A DNA stretch of 64,000 nucleotides from Nocardioides sp. TRM66260-LWL. GTDB taxonomy: Bacteria; Actinomycetota; Actinomycetes; Propionibacteriales; Nocardioidaceae. The notes under the pieces are model-generated. The model was given only the letters and a program-made list of their open reading frames with translations, was not told the origin of the DNA and made no database searches. Every line of letters begins with the position of its first letter. The stretch's first letter is position 1. Below, in pieces: positions 8,243 to 16,141 of the stretch. The stretch covers positions 496,001-560,000 of the forward strand of contig NZ_JAIQZK010000002.1 in assembly GCF_020075545.1 (NCBI RefSeq). Direction: 5' to 3'. The position numbers were made by a program, and so were the translations under genes.

Positions 8243-9780
8243 GCGGCGAGCTCGCCGGCCAGCGCCTCGCTGGCCAGGCCGCGCACGAGCGAGCCGTCCG
8301 CGGTGTGCTCGATGCTCTCGATCTCGCCGTGCTGGTGCAGCCGGTTCACCAGGTCGCCGCGCTCGTAGGGCAGCAGCACGCTGAACGGCACCGACGGCCG
8401 GGGCAGCTCGGACTCGATGAGCGCCAGCGCTTCGGCGATGCCCTCGCCGGTGCGCGCCGAGACGACGATCGAGTGGGGCTCGCGGGCCTTGAGCCGCGCG
8501 ATCACCATCGGGTCGGCGAGGTCGGCCTTGTTGATCACGATCAGCTCGGGGATGTCGGTGACGCCGATGTCGGCGAAGACCTCGCGCACGGCCGAGATCT
8601 GGCCCTCGGGGTCGGGGTGCGAGCCGTCGACGACGTGCAGCACGAGGTCGGCGTCGGCCACCTCCTCCAGCGTCGAGCGGAACGCCTCGACGAGCTGGTG
8701 GGGCAGGTGACGCACGAACCCGACGGTGTCGCTGACGGTGTAGACGCGGCCGTCGGACGCCGTCGTGCGGCGGGTCGTGGGGTCGAGGGTGGCGAAGAGC
8801 GCGTCCTCGACCAGCACGCCGGCGGAGGTGATGCGGTTGAGCAGCGACGACTTGCCGGCATTGGTGTAGCCGGCGATCGCGACCGAGGGGATCTGGTTGC
8901 GGCGCCGCTCGGAGCGCTTGGCGTCGCGGGTGACCTTCATCTGCTTGAGGTCGCGGTTGAGCTTGGCGATCTTGGTGTTGATGCGACGCCGGTCGGTCTC
9001 GATCTTCGTCTCGCCCGGGCCGCGACCGCCGATGCCGGCACCGCCGGCGACCCGGCCGCCGGCCTGACGCGACAGGTTGCCGCCCCAGCCGCGCAGGCGC
9101 TGCTTCATGTAGGTGAGCTGGGCCAGCTCGACCTGCGCCTGGCCCTCGCGGCTCTTCGCGTGCTGGGCGAAGATGTCGAGGATCAGCGCGGTGCGGTCGA
9201 CGACCTTGACCTTGAGGCGGTCCTCGAGGTTGCGCAGCTGGGAGGGCGCGAGCTCGCCGTCGCAGATGACGGTGTCGGCGCCGGTGGCGCGGACGATCTC
9301 GTGCAGGCCCTCGACCTTGCCGCGGCCGATGTAGGTGGCGGGATCGGGGCTCTGCCGGCGCTGGTACAGCGCCTCGAGCACCTCGGACCCGGCCGTCTCG
9401 GCCAGCAGCGCGAGCTCGGCCAGGGAGTTCTCGGCGTCGGCGATCGTGCCGTCGGTCCAGACCCCCACCAGGACGACGCGCTCCAGGCGCAGCTGGCGGT
9501 ACTCGACCTCGGTGATGTCCTCGAGCTCGGTGCGCAGCTGGGCGACGCGACGCAGCTGGTGGCGCTCCGCCAGCTCCATGGCGCCGACCGTGGGGTCGTC
9601 CTCGGGGTCGTCCTCGTCGGCATAGCCGGAGACGAAGTCGTCGGCCTCGGCCTCGTCCGGATCGGCTGCGTCCACGTCGAGGGAGTCGTCGAGCTCGATG
9701 GCGGCGGCGGGGTCGTCGGCGTCCCAGGCGGCGGTGGCGGCCAGCTCGGCATCGAGGGAGAAGTCGCGTGCGTTCGTCAT
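8230..9780 (-). CDS. hflX: GTPase HflX (ribosome-associated)
   Basis: GTP-binding protein that splits stalled or stressed ribosomes. It is 516 aa. An acidic extension (first about 70 residues) precedes the HflX N-terminal domain (YIGRGKVEGL) and a coiled linker with GGRGPGETKIETDRR. The G domain has GYTNAGKSS, DTVGFVRHLP and NKAD motifs. Start ATG at 9780 has TAGGCT 9 nt upstream. In many actinobacteria hflX lies close to miaA and dapF, as here. Confidence 0.95.
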   Translation of the reverse strand: MTNARDFSLDAELAATAAWDADDPAAAIELDDSLDVDAADPDEAEADDFVSGYADEDDPEDDPTVGAMELAERHQLRRVAQLRTELEDITEVEYRQLRLERVVLVGVWTDGTIADAENSLAELALLAETAGSEVLEALYQRRQSPDPATYIGRGKVEGLHEIVRATGADTVICDGELAPSQLRNLEDRLKVKVVDRTALILDIFAQHAKSREGQAQVELAQLTYMKQRLRGWGGNLSRQAGGRVAGGAGIGGRGPGETKIETDRRRINTKIAKLNRDLKQMKVTRDAKRSERRRNQIPSVAIAGYTNAGKSSLLNRITSAGVLVEDALFATLDPTTRRTTASDGRVYTVSDTVGFVRHLPHQLVEAFRSTLEEVADADLVLHVVDGSHPDPEGQISAVREVFADIGVTDIPELIVINKADLADPMVIARLKAREPHSIVVSARTGEGIAEALALIESELPRPSVPFSVLLPYERGDLVNRLHQHGEIESIEHTADGSLVRGLASEALAGELAAYAV

Positions 9781-9789
9781 ACGCAGATC

Positions 9790-9795
9790 AGCCTA
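9790..9795 (-). promoter_or_regulatory. -10 hexamer TAGGCT of hflX (leaderless candidate)
   Basis: TAGGCT on the minus strand ends 9 nt before the ATG of hflX, too near for a normal leader with a Shine-Dalgarno. Confidence 0.5.
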
Positions 9796-9919
9796 GGTCG
9801 CGCCCCGGCGCGACGCGAGACATTAAGCCGTGGGCTGAACCCGGGTGGCTGCCGGGCTGCGCGGCTGGCGCCTTGTCGAGAAGCGGTGGGCGAGGTCGGG
9901 GAGAACTGGTCAGGGAGAA

Positions 9920-9980
9920 CTGGACGTTGTCAGGGGAAACTTCCCCTGACAACGTCCAGATTCCCCGGATATCCGGGGAA
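9920..9980 (-). terminator. Compound hairpin after the SDR gene
   Basis: A perfect 19-bp stem (9920-9938 with 9941-9959, 2-nt loop) is followed by a perfect 20-bp palindrome at 9961-9980 (TTCCCCGGATATCCGGGGAA). They lie between the SDR stop and the hflX promoter. The CCGGGGAAAC ending links them to the palindromes at 2481 and 10903. Probably a terminator, perhaps also a repeat family member. Confidence 0.65.
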
Positions 9981-10009
9981 ACTCGCCGGCATCCCTCAGC
10001 GGGCAGCCG

Positions 10010-10786
10010 TCACTTCGGAGGCATCCGGATGCCGCCGTCGACCCGGATGACCTCGGCGTTCATGTAGGAGTTGGTGATGGTCTCGACGACCATCGAGGCG
10101 AGCTCCTCGCCGGTGCCGAGGCGCTTGGGGAAGAGCACGTTCTGGCCGAGGTTGGCCTTGAACGCCTCGGCGGCCTCGCCCTCGCCGTAGATCGGGGTGT
10201 CGATCAGGCCCGGCGCGACGGTGTTGAGGCGGATGCCGGCGGCCGAGAGGTCGCGGGCGACTGGGAGCGTCATGCCGACCACGCCGCCCTTGGAGGCCGA
10301 GTACGACGCCTGGCCGATCTGGCCGTCGAAGGCAGCGACGGAGGCGAGGTTGCAGATGGCGCCGCGGCAGCCGTCGGCGTCGGGCTCGTTGCGGCTCATC
10401 GCGGTGGCCGCGATGCGGGTCATGTCGAAGGTGCCGATCAGGTTGATCGCGATGACCTTGCTGAAGGCCTCGAGGGAGTGCGCGGAGTCGTACTGGCCGT
10501 CGCGGCCGATGGTGCGCTGGGCCCAGCCGATGCCGGCGGAGTTCACGACCGCGCGCAGCGGGGCGATCTCGGCGGCGGCGTCGACGGCCGCGGTGATCTG
10601 CTCGGTGTTCGTGACGTCGACCAGGGCGAAGACGCCGCCGATCTCGGCGGCGAGGGCCTCGCCCTTCTCCTTCTGCAGGTCGGCGACGACGACGGTCGCG
10701 CCGCGGGCGGCGAGCAGGCGGGCGGCGGCGGCGCCGATGCCCGACGCCCCGCCCGTGACGATGGCGGTGGATCCGGTGATGTCCAT
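10010..10786 (-). CDS. Short-chain dehydrogenase/reductase, 3-hydroxyacyl-CoA dehydrogenase-like
   Basis: NAD(P)-dependent SDR of 258 aa. The cofactor loop is GGASGIG (12-18), the acidic residue after strand 2 is Asp37, and the catalytic residues are Ser150, Tyr163 and Lys167 (YSASK). The sequence with SLEAFSKVIAINLIGTFDMTRIAA and a C-terminal VIRVDGGIRMPPK resembles type-II 3-hydroxyacyl-CoA dehydrogenases (HSD17B10-like). The ATG at 10786 was chosen over an in-frame ATG at 10798 because TATGCT, a good -10, overlaps the latter and sits 7 nt from the former. Confidence 0.85.
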   Translation of the reverse strand: MDITGSTAIVTGGASGIGAAAARLLAARGATVVVADLQKEKGEALAAEIGGVFALVDVTNTEQITAAVDAAAEIAPLRAVVNSAGIGWAQRTIGRDGQYDSAHSLEAFSKVIAINLIGTFDMTRIAATAMSRNEPDADGCRGAICNLASVAAFDGQIGQASYSASKGGVVGMTLPVARDLSAAGIRLNTVAPGLIDTPIYGEGEAAEAFKANLGQNVLFPKRLGTGEELASMVVETITNSYMNAEVIRVDGGIRMPPK

Positions 10787-10793
10787 GGCGCGG

Positions 10794-10822
10794 AGCATAG
10801 CGATCGCGACAGCGACGCTGTC
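10794..10822 (-). promoter_or_regulatory. -10 and operator-like dyad of the SDR gene
   Basis: TATGCT (10794-10799) ends 7 nt before the SDR ATG. Just upstream is GACAGCG-A-CGCTGTC (10808-10822), a perfect 7-1-7 dyad placed where a repressor would block the promoter. Confidence 0.5.
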
Positions 10823-10902
10823 ACGGTCCTGAGCGGCGGCGCCGCGCCGATCAGAGCAGGCAGGACCTGTCGGCGGCGGGCGAAGCCTCGCCTGCCGGCG
10901 AC

Positions 10903-10930
10903 CGGTCTCCCCGGGCGCCCGGGGAAACCG
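10903..10930. repeat. Second copy of the CCCCGGGCGCCCGGGG palindrome
   Basis: Twenty-seven of 28 bases match the inner part of the palindrome at 2485-2512; the single change (C at 10907) breaks one base pair. It lies 31 bp from the dapF stop, where it may act as a terminator. Confidence 0.75.
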
Positions 10931-10961
10931 ACGCCCGGAACCGACCCTCGGGACCGCCGCC

Positions 10962-11801
10962 CTACAGGTCGGTGACGCCCTCGGCGACGACGACGGCGGG
11001 CCCCGTCATCAGCACGCGGTCGGCGGCCGTCCAGGCGATGTGGAGCGTGCCGCCGGGCAGATCGACCCGGTAGCCGACCTCCTCGCCGGCCGCGCGGCCG
11101 TCGGCGACCGCCGTGGCCACGGCGACCGCGCAGGCGCCGGTGCCGCACGAGCGGGTCTCCCCCGAGCCGCGCTCGTGCACCCGCATCGCGACGTGCCGCT
11201 CGCCGCGGCGCACGACGAACTCGACGTTGACGCCCCGGGGGTAGACGCGGGGGTCGTGGCCCGGCGCCTCGAGCAACGGGCCAACCGGGCCGGCGGGGTC
11301 GAGGGAGTCGACGAAGGCCACGGCGTGCGGGTTGCCCATGTCGACGTGGCGGGCGGCCCACGTCAGGTGCCCGACCGAGACCGCCGTCTCCTCCAGCACC
11401 CGCGGCACGCCCATGTCGACGCGCAGCAGGTCGCCGACGACGTCGACGACCTTCACGCCGTCGCGGGTCGCGATCGGGATCGGACGACCCGCGTCGACCA
11501 GGCCGGCGTCGATCAGGTGCCGAGCGAAGACCCGGATGCCGTTGCCGCACATCTCCGAGATCGAGCCGTCGGCGTTGCGGTAGTCCATGCACCACGCGGC
11601 CTCGTCGGCGAGGTGGGCGAGCTCCGGCAGGGCCGCCGTGCGGATCACCCGCAGGACGCCGTCGCCGCCGAGACCGGCCCGGCGGTCGCACAGCGCGCGC
11701 ACGCGGGCGGCGTCGAGGGCGCCGTGCACCGAGCCGTCGTGGTCGGGCAGCAGCACGAAGTCGTTCTGCGTGCCGTGGCCCTTGAGGAAGGGGTAGGTCA
11801 T
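10962..11801 (-). CDS. dapF: Diaminopimelate epimerase
   Basis: Converts LL- to meso-diaminopimelate for lysine and peptidoglycan synthesis. It is 279 aa, with the two catalytic cysteines in EMCGNGIRVF (Cys85) and RSCGTGAC (Cys219), and the GNPHAV motif. The ATG at 11801 overlaps the stop of the PPOX gene (ATGA). It ends a coupled minus-strand run miaA, RibD-like, PPOX, dapF. Confidence 0.95.
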   Translation of the reverse strand: MTYPFLKGHGTQNDFVLLPDHDGSVHGALDAARVRALCDRRAGLGGDGVLRVIRTAALPELAHLADEAAWCMDYRNADGSISEMCGNGIRVFARHLIDAGLVDAGRPIPIATRDGVKVVDVVGDLLRVDMGVPRVLEETAVSVGHLTWAARHVDMGNPHAVAFVDSLDPAGPVGPLLEAPGHDPRVYPRGVNVEFVVRRGERHVAMRVHERGSGETRSCGTGACAVAVATAVADGRAAGEEVGYRVDLPGGTLHIAWTAADRVLMTGPAVVVAEGVTDL

Positions 11802-12466
11802 GCGGGCGACTCCCGGTAGAGGCCGGCGCGGTAGCCCTCGCCGTAGTAGGCGTCGAGCTCCTCGAGCGACGCCTCGGCGGCCTCGACCTCCCGGGCGATG
11901 ACGGCCCGGCGCGGCACGCGGGCGTCGGGCTCCCAGGTGTCGGGCTCCCACAGCTCGCTGCGCAGGAACGCCTTGCTGCAGTGGAAGAAGACCTCCTCGA
12001 CGTCGACCACGACGGCGAGGATCGGGCGGTGGCCCTGCACGACCATCGCGTCGAAGAACGGCGCGTCGGAGACGAGCCGGGCCCGGCCGTTGACCCGCAG
12101 GGTGTCGCCGCGGCCGGGGATGAGGAACAGCAGGCCGACGTGGGGGTTGACCAGGATGTTGCGGTAGCCGTCGACGCGCCGGTTGCCCGGCCGCTCGGCG
12201 ATCGCGATCGTGCGCTCGTCGATCACGTGGGTGAGCCACCCGGCGGGGTCGCCCTTGGGCGAGGCGTCGCAGCGGCCTGCGGCGTCCGCGGTGGCGAGGA
12301 CGCAGAACGGCGAGGCCCCCAGCCAGGCGACGTCGACGGGGAGCAGCCGGTCGCGGCCCGTGTCGCGGGCCCGGGCGGTGGGCTCTCCGATCAAGGCGCG
12401 CAGCGTCGCGGCGTCGGGGATCACGGTCTCGGCGCGCGCTTCCGTGTCGACCTCGGGGGGGATCAC
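11798..12466 (-). CDS. Pyridoxamine 5'-phosphate oxidase-family flavoprotein (MSMEG_1061-like)
   Basis: Split-barrel FMN protein of 222 aa. VDVAWLGASPFCVLATADAAGRCDASPKGD and GNILVNPHVGLLFLIPG-like segments mark the PPOX fold, and FFHCSKAFLRSELWEPDTW is typical of the MSMEG_1061 subfamily, which has no proven reaction. The GTG at 12466 was chosen: it follows the RibD-like stop by 4 nt and sits 6 nt after TACCGT. An upstream in-frame start at 12544 would overlap the previous gene by 74 bp. Confidence 0.82.
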   Translation of the reverse strand: MIPPEVDTEARAETVIPDAATLRALIGEPTARARDTGRDRLLPVDVAWLGASPFCVLATADAAGRCDASPKGDPAGWLTHVIDERTIAIAERPGNRRVDGYRNILVNPHVGLLFLIPGRGDTLRVNGRARLVSDAPFFDAMVVQGHRPILAVVVDVEEVFFHCSKAFLRSELWEPDTWEPDARVPRRAVIAREVEAAEASLEELDAYYGEGYRAGLYRESPA

Positions 12467-12470
12467 CGAC

Positions 12471-13022
12471 TCACGGTACCGAGGCGGCCAGAGGTCCGGC
12501 CACGCGATACCGCGCGCACACGAGCGACCGGTTGCGGGCGACATCGAGCAGCTCTAGGTCGAGCGGACGCGGCAGCAGCGGACGCCCCGCACCGAGGGTG
12601 ACCGGTGCGAACGACACCTCGATCTCGTCGAGCGCCCCGACGTCGGCGAACTGACCGGCGAGGTCGCCACCGCCGACCACCCACAGGTCGCGTTCGCCGG
12701 CAGCCGCCCGGAGCGCGGGCAGGAGGTCGACGACGGGTCCAGCGGCGAACCGCACGTCGCCGGACGGCGCCGGGAAGGTGCGGCGGGTCATGACCCAGCA
12801 CGGCTGCTCATACGGCCAGCCGTCGGCGGGATCGAGGTGATCGAGCAGCCATCGGTAGGTGGTGGCGCCCATGACCATCGCCCCCACGCCGGCGATGAAC
12901 CCGTCGTATCCGAAGGGTCCCGCTGGATCGACGTCCTGGCGTAGCAGCCAGGAGAGGGAGTCGTGCTCGTCGGCGAGGAATCCATCGAGGGTGGAGGCGG
13001 TGTAGTAGACAGTGCGGCCCAT
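12471..13022 (-). CDS. RibD C-terminal/dihydrofolate reductase-like protein
   Basis: NADPH-binding reductase fold of 183 aa. It begins RTVYYTASTLDGFLAD, has MVMGATTYRWLLDH (nucleotide-binding turn) and DLWVVGGGDLAGQF, all typical of the small DHFR-like proteins (YyaP/YwjB type) of unknown substrate. It starts 5 nt after the miaA stop. It is not a riboflavin-pathway enzyme by context. Confidence 0.8.
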   Translation of the reverse strand: MGRTVYYTASTLDGFLADEHDSLSWLLRQDVDPAGPFGYDGFIAGVGAMVMGATTYRWLLDHLDPADGWPYEQPCWVMTRRTFPAPSGDVRFAAGPVVDLLPALRAAAGERDLWVVGGGDLAGQFADVGALDEIEVSFAPVTLGAGRPLLPRPLDLELLDVARNRSLVCARYRVAGPLAASVP

Positions 13023-13027
13023 AACGC

Positions 13028-14020
13028 TCAGCCTGCCGGAGGCCGCCGACAGTCCCCGCCGGGCCCGTGTCCTCCGCCCGGGGCGTACGAATCGACCGCC
13101 TCGACGGAGGCGACGGCCGCGAGCGCGCGCTCGAGCCGGTCCGGGGCGTCGAACGGCACCCAGACGACGCGCGGGTCCTTGCGGAACCAGGCGTCCTGGC
13201 GTCGGGCGAAGCGACGGGTGGCGATCACGATGCGCTCGCGGGCCTCGTCCTCGCCCAGCTCGCCGGCCAGGAGTGCTGCGACCTCGCGGTAGCCGATGGC
13301 GCGCGAGGCGGTGCGGCTGTCGGCCAGACCGGCGTCCAGGAGCCGCTCGACCTCGGCGACCAGCCCGTCGTCGAACATCGCCGCGACCCGCGCCTCGATG
13401 CGGGCGTCGAGGGTGGGGCGGTCGATGTCGACGCCGATCTGCACCGTGCGCGGATCCGCGTACTCCAGCGTCGGCAGCGAGGCGCTGAACGGCCGACCGG
13501 TGAGCTCGACGACCTCCAGCGCCCGGACGGTGCGTCGGCCGTTCTCCGGGATGATCCGCGAGGCCGCCTCGGGGTCGACCCGCGCGAGCCGGGCGTGCAG
13601 CGCCATCGGGCCCACGGCGTCGAGCTCGGCCTCCAAGCGCGCTCGCAGGGCCGCGTCGGTGCCCGGGAACTCGAAGCGATCGAGGATCGCCCGCGTGTAG
13701 AGCGCCGAGCCGCCGACCAGCACCGGCGTGACGCCGCGGGCCCGCAGGTCGGCGACGGTGGTGCGCGCGAGCTCCTGGAACTCCGCGACGCTGGCCGGCT
13801 CGGAGACCTCGAGCAGGTCGAGCAGGTGGTGCGGCACGCCACGCCGCTCGGCGACCGGAGCCTTCGCGGTGCCGACGTCCATGCCGCGGTAGACCTGCAT
13901 CGCGTCGGTGTTGACGATCTCGCCGCCGAGCCGCTCCGCCAGGTCGAGGGAGAGCGCGGTCTTGCCCGCCGCGGTGGCGCCGACGACCGCCACGATCGGG
14001 CGAGGATCGGCCTGGGTCAC
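13028..14020 (-). CDS. miaA: tRNA dimethylallyltransferase
   Basis: Transfers dimethylallyl from DMAPP to A37 of tRNAs reading UNN codons; MiaB (16.6-18.0 kb) then methylthiolates the product. It is 330 aa. The P-loop is GATAAGKT (14-21); NTDAMQVYRGMDVGTAK, HHLLDL, LVGGSALYTRAI and RAIGYREVAALL are conserved family motifs. The start is a GTG at 14020, since VTQADPRPIVAVVGATAAGKT fits other MiaA proteins; longer in-frame extensions run into the divergent antitoxin gene. Confidence 0.94.
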   Translation of the reverse strand: MTQADPRPIVAVVGATAAGKTALSLDLAERLGGEIVNTDAMQVYRGMDVGTAKAPVAERRGVPHHLLDLLEVSEPASVAEFQELARTTVADLRARGVTPVLVGGSALYTRAILDRFEFPGTDAALRARLEAELDAVGPMALHARLARVDPEAASRIIPENGRRTVRALEVVELTGRPFSASLPTLEYADPRTVQIGVDIDRPTLDARIEARVAAMFDDGLVAEVERLLDAGLADSRTASRAIGYREVAALLAGELGEDEARERIVIATRRFARRQDAWFRKDPRVVWVPFDAPDRLERALAAVASVEAVDSYAPGGGHGPGGDCRRPPAG

Positions 14021-14104
14021 GCTGGCTAGTGTGGCGACTCCGGCGCGCCGGCCCGTCCTCGGGGTGAGCGCGGCCCACCCCGACGTCCAGCCCAGGGAGC
14101 ACCG

Positions 14105-14386
14105 ATGGGATTCCTCGACAAGCTCGGCAAGGTCGACCGCAAGACCCTCGAGAGCGCCGCCCGCCAGGCGCGCACCAAGGTCGGCCAGGTCGTCGACCAG
14201 CACGGCGACAAGATCGCCGACGGCATCGACAAGGCCGCGAAGGCCGCCGACCAGCGCACCGGCGGCAAGCACCACGACCGCATCGCGCAGGGCGCAGCGA
14301 AGGCGAAGGACGGCGTGCGCCGGCTGGAGTCCGACGGCGGCCAGGCCGGCCGCGAGGCCGGCCCGACCGACCGGACCGGCCGATGA
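14105..14386 (+). CDS. MT0933/Rv0909-like antitoxin-family protein
   Basis: A 93-aa, highly charged Lys/Asp-rich helical protein beginning MGFLDKLGKVDRKTLE, with KIADGIDKAAKAADQRTGGKHHDRIAQGAAKAKDG. This matches the MT0933_antitox family (kinase-like or SRPBCC toxin partner in mycobacteria). No recognisable toxin is adjacent: the next genes are a small acidic protein and a NUDIX hydrolase. GGGAG lies 5-6 nt before the ATG, and TAGTGT (14027-14032) is a possible -10. The function here may be unrelated to a toxin. Confidence 0.7.
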   Translation: MGFLDKLGKVDRKTLESAARQARTKVGQVVDQHGDKIADGIDKAAKAADQRTGGKHHDRIAQGAAKAKDGVRRLESDGGQAGREAGPTDRTGR

Positions 14387-14553
14387 CCGCCCCCGTCCCG
14401 GAGGAGCAGGACGCGCGGCCGCTGCCCAGCGACCTGGAGCCGCCGGGCGAGCACGACGACACGCTCCCCGGGCCGGACGACGCCGAGCAAAATCCCGTCC
14501 AGGCCGCCGAGCAGGAGCGCGACGCCACCACCGACGGCGAGCCGAGCCAGTGA
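14383..14553 (+). CDS. Small acidic hypothetical protein (56 aa)
   Basis: An ORF of 57 codons starting MTAPVPEEQDARPLPSDL and ending DATTDGEPSQ, with no hydrophobic core, very rich in Asp, Glu and Pro. It is probably disordered. ATGA overlap with the antitoxin-like gene before it and GTGA overlap with the NUDIX gene after it support that it is translated. I do not recognise it. Confidence 0.6.
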   Translation: MTAPVPEEQDARPLPSDLEPPGEHDDTLPGPDDAEQNPVQAAEQERDATTDGEPSQ

Positions 14554-15056
14554 TCGAGGGTCGCTACGCGATCGTCCCAGCGGCCTACGTCCTCCTGCTG
14601 CGCCCGGGCTCCGGCGATGCGCCGGAGGTGCTGCTCCAGCTGCGGCAGAACACCGGCTTCATGGACGGGCACTGGGCCAGCGCGGCCGCCGGGCATCTCG
14701 AGGCCGGGGAGACCGGCTGGGACGCCGCCCGACGCGAGGCCCGTGAGGAGCTCGGCATCGACGATCTCGACCTGGCCTTCGCCACGGCGATGCAGCGCCG
14801 ACGCGGCGAGGAGGCCATCGAGCAGCGACTCGACCTCTTCTTCACCGCCCGGGCGTGGACGGGCGAGCCGCGGGTCGTGGAGACCCGCAAGGCCGCCGAG
14901 ATCCGCTGGGTCGCCCTCGACGACCTCGACGCCCTGCCCGGACCCGTGGTGCCGCACGAGCGACACGTGCTCGAGCGGCTGCACGCCGGCGACCTCGCCC
15001 CTTATGAGACGTTCGGTTTCGACGCGGCCCCGGAGGTGGAACGGACCGGGGCATGA
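14550..15056 (+). CDS. NUDIX hydrolase
   Basis: Hydrolyses a nucleoside-diphosphate derivative. It is 168 aa from the GTG at 14550, which overlaps the previous stop (GTGA). The Nudix box spans residues 48-70 (G-x5-E-x7-REAREELGI) with all catalytic Glu residues. AYVLLLRPGSGDAPEVLLQLR and a long C-terminal part (RKAAEIRWVALDDLDALPGPVVPHE) place it in the MutT-like pyrimidine/8-oxo-dGTPase-like group, but the substrate is unknown. Confidence 0.88.
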   Translation: MIEGRYAIVPAAYVLLLRPGSGDAPEVLLQLRQNTGFMDGHWASAAAGHLEAGETGWDAARREAREELGIDDLDLAFATAMQRRRGEEAIEQRLDLFFTARAWTGEPRVVETRKAAEIRWVALDDLDALPGPVVPHERHVLERLHAGDLAPYETFGFDAAPEVERTGA

Positions 15057-15370
15057 GCGACTCCGCCACGCCCGACCCGCAGCCCGACCCGCAGCCCGAC
15101 CCGTCCGACGTCCCCGCGACCCCGGACTCCCCCGACCTCGGTCCCCTGCCGACGCCCACCGTCGAGGAGCCGGAGCTGCACCCCGGCGGTCCGGACGCCG
15201 TGCAGCAGCCCGACCCCGAGCCCGTCGTCCCCGAGCTGCCGCCGGAGCACAACCCGGCCGTCGAGGACGCCCCCGCCGAGACCCGCGAGTCCGACGACAC
15301 CGGCACCGAGGCCACCCGCTCGCCCGACGGCGAGGCGTCCTCGGACGGGGCCGACGAGTCGCCCGCGTAG
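15053..15370 (+). CDS. Acidic proline-rich hypothetical protein
   Basis: A 105-aa protein with low-complexity PDPQPDPQPDPSDVP at the start and many Pro-Glu/Asp pairs; no Cys, no membrane segment, probably disordered. The ATGA overlap with the NUDIX gene makes it the last of four coupled genes. Function unknown. It ends 10 bp from the convergent peptidase E stop. Confidence 0.6.
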   Translation: MSDSATPDPQPDPQPDPSDVPATPDSPDLGPLPTPTVEEPELHPGGPDAVQQPDPEPVVPELPPEHNPAVEDAPAETRESDDTGTEATRSPDGEASSDGADESPA

Positions 15371-15380
15371 GCGCGGATCG

Positions 15381-16106
15381 CTAGAGGCGCACGACGTCCA
15401 GCGCGGTCTCGACGGCCCGGTCGCCCTCCCGGGTGACGGCGTACGCGCCCGCGCCGGGACGCTCGGCGTAGGCGCCGACGAGCTCGGTGCCGCGGTAGAG
15501 CAGGCCGGCGCCGTCGTCGGTGGCGAACGAGTCGGGCAGGGTCCCGTCGGCGACGCAGCGCTGCAGCAGCGGCCGGCGCTGCGGCTCGGCGTCGTAGTGC
15601 ACGCCGTTGCCGTACGGCAGCAGCGCGAGGGCGTCGTCGATCGGCCGCAGCGTGGGGCCGAAGGAGTCGGTGGGGCCGCCGACGTGCCAGCAGATCGAGC
15701 CGGCCGAGACGCCGGTGAGCACCACGCCGGCCTCCCACGCCCGGCGCATGGCGACGTCGACGCCGTGCAGGCGCCACATCGCGAGCAGGCCGGCGACGCT
15801 GCCGCCCCACACCCAGACGAGATCCTGCTCGAGCAGGTGAGCGGCGATGTCGTCGACGTTCGGCATGGTGAACAGCTGCAGGTGGCTGGCCTGCAGGCCG
15901 CGCACGCGCGCCATGTTGTAGAGGTCGCGGGTCAGGCGGGCGTCGTCGCCGCAGGCAGTCGGCACGAGGCAGACGCGCGGCGCGCGGCCGGTCACGCCGG
16001 CGTGCTCCAGCGCGAGCTCGGTGAGCGGGCCGACCTCGTAGGTCGTCCGCGAGCCCCAGCGGAACCCGCCGGAGGTGGCCACGATGGTCGGTGCGTCGGC
16101 TGGCAT
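15381..16106 (-). CDS. Peptidase E / cyanophycinase-like (family S51) protein
   Basis: Glutamine-amidotransferase-fold serine peptidase of 241 aa. GVSAGSICW carries the likely nucleophile Ser134 in a GxSxG elbow; VWGGSVAGLLAMWRLHGVD matches the conserved GGGNT..L..W segment, although Asn-Thr is replaced by Ser-Val. Dipeptidase E cleaves Asp-X dipeptides; whether this protein does is untested. Confidence 0.82.
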   Translation of the reverse strand: MPADAPTIVATSGGFRWGSRTTYEVGPLTELALEHAGVTGRAPRVCLVPTACGDDARLTRDLYNMARVRGLQASHLQLFTMPNVDDIAAHLLEQDLVWVWGGSVAGLLAMWRLHGVDVAMRRAWEAGVVLTGVSAGSICWHVGGPTDSFGPTLRPIDDALALLPYGNGVHYDAEPQRRPLLQRCVADGTLPDSFATDDGAGLLYRGTELVGAYAERPGAGAYAVTREGDRAVETALDVVRL

Positions 16107-16141
16107 GCCCCGACCCTAGGCGGGTGCGCGGACGGCCCGTG

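Noticed and set aside
14105..14386. Complete toxin-antitoxin pair
   Set aside because: The 93-aa protein looks like an MT0933-type antitoxin, but none of the neighbours resembles a toxin, so no pair was called.
12471..14984. 837-codon frame joining the RibD-like protein with upstream sequence
   Set aside because: Only the last 183 codons have protein-like composition. The upstream part overlaps miaA and the NUDIX operon in other frames.
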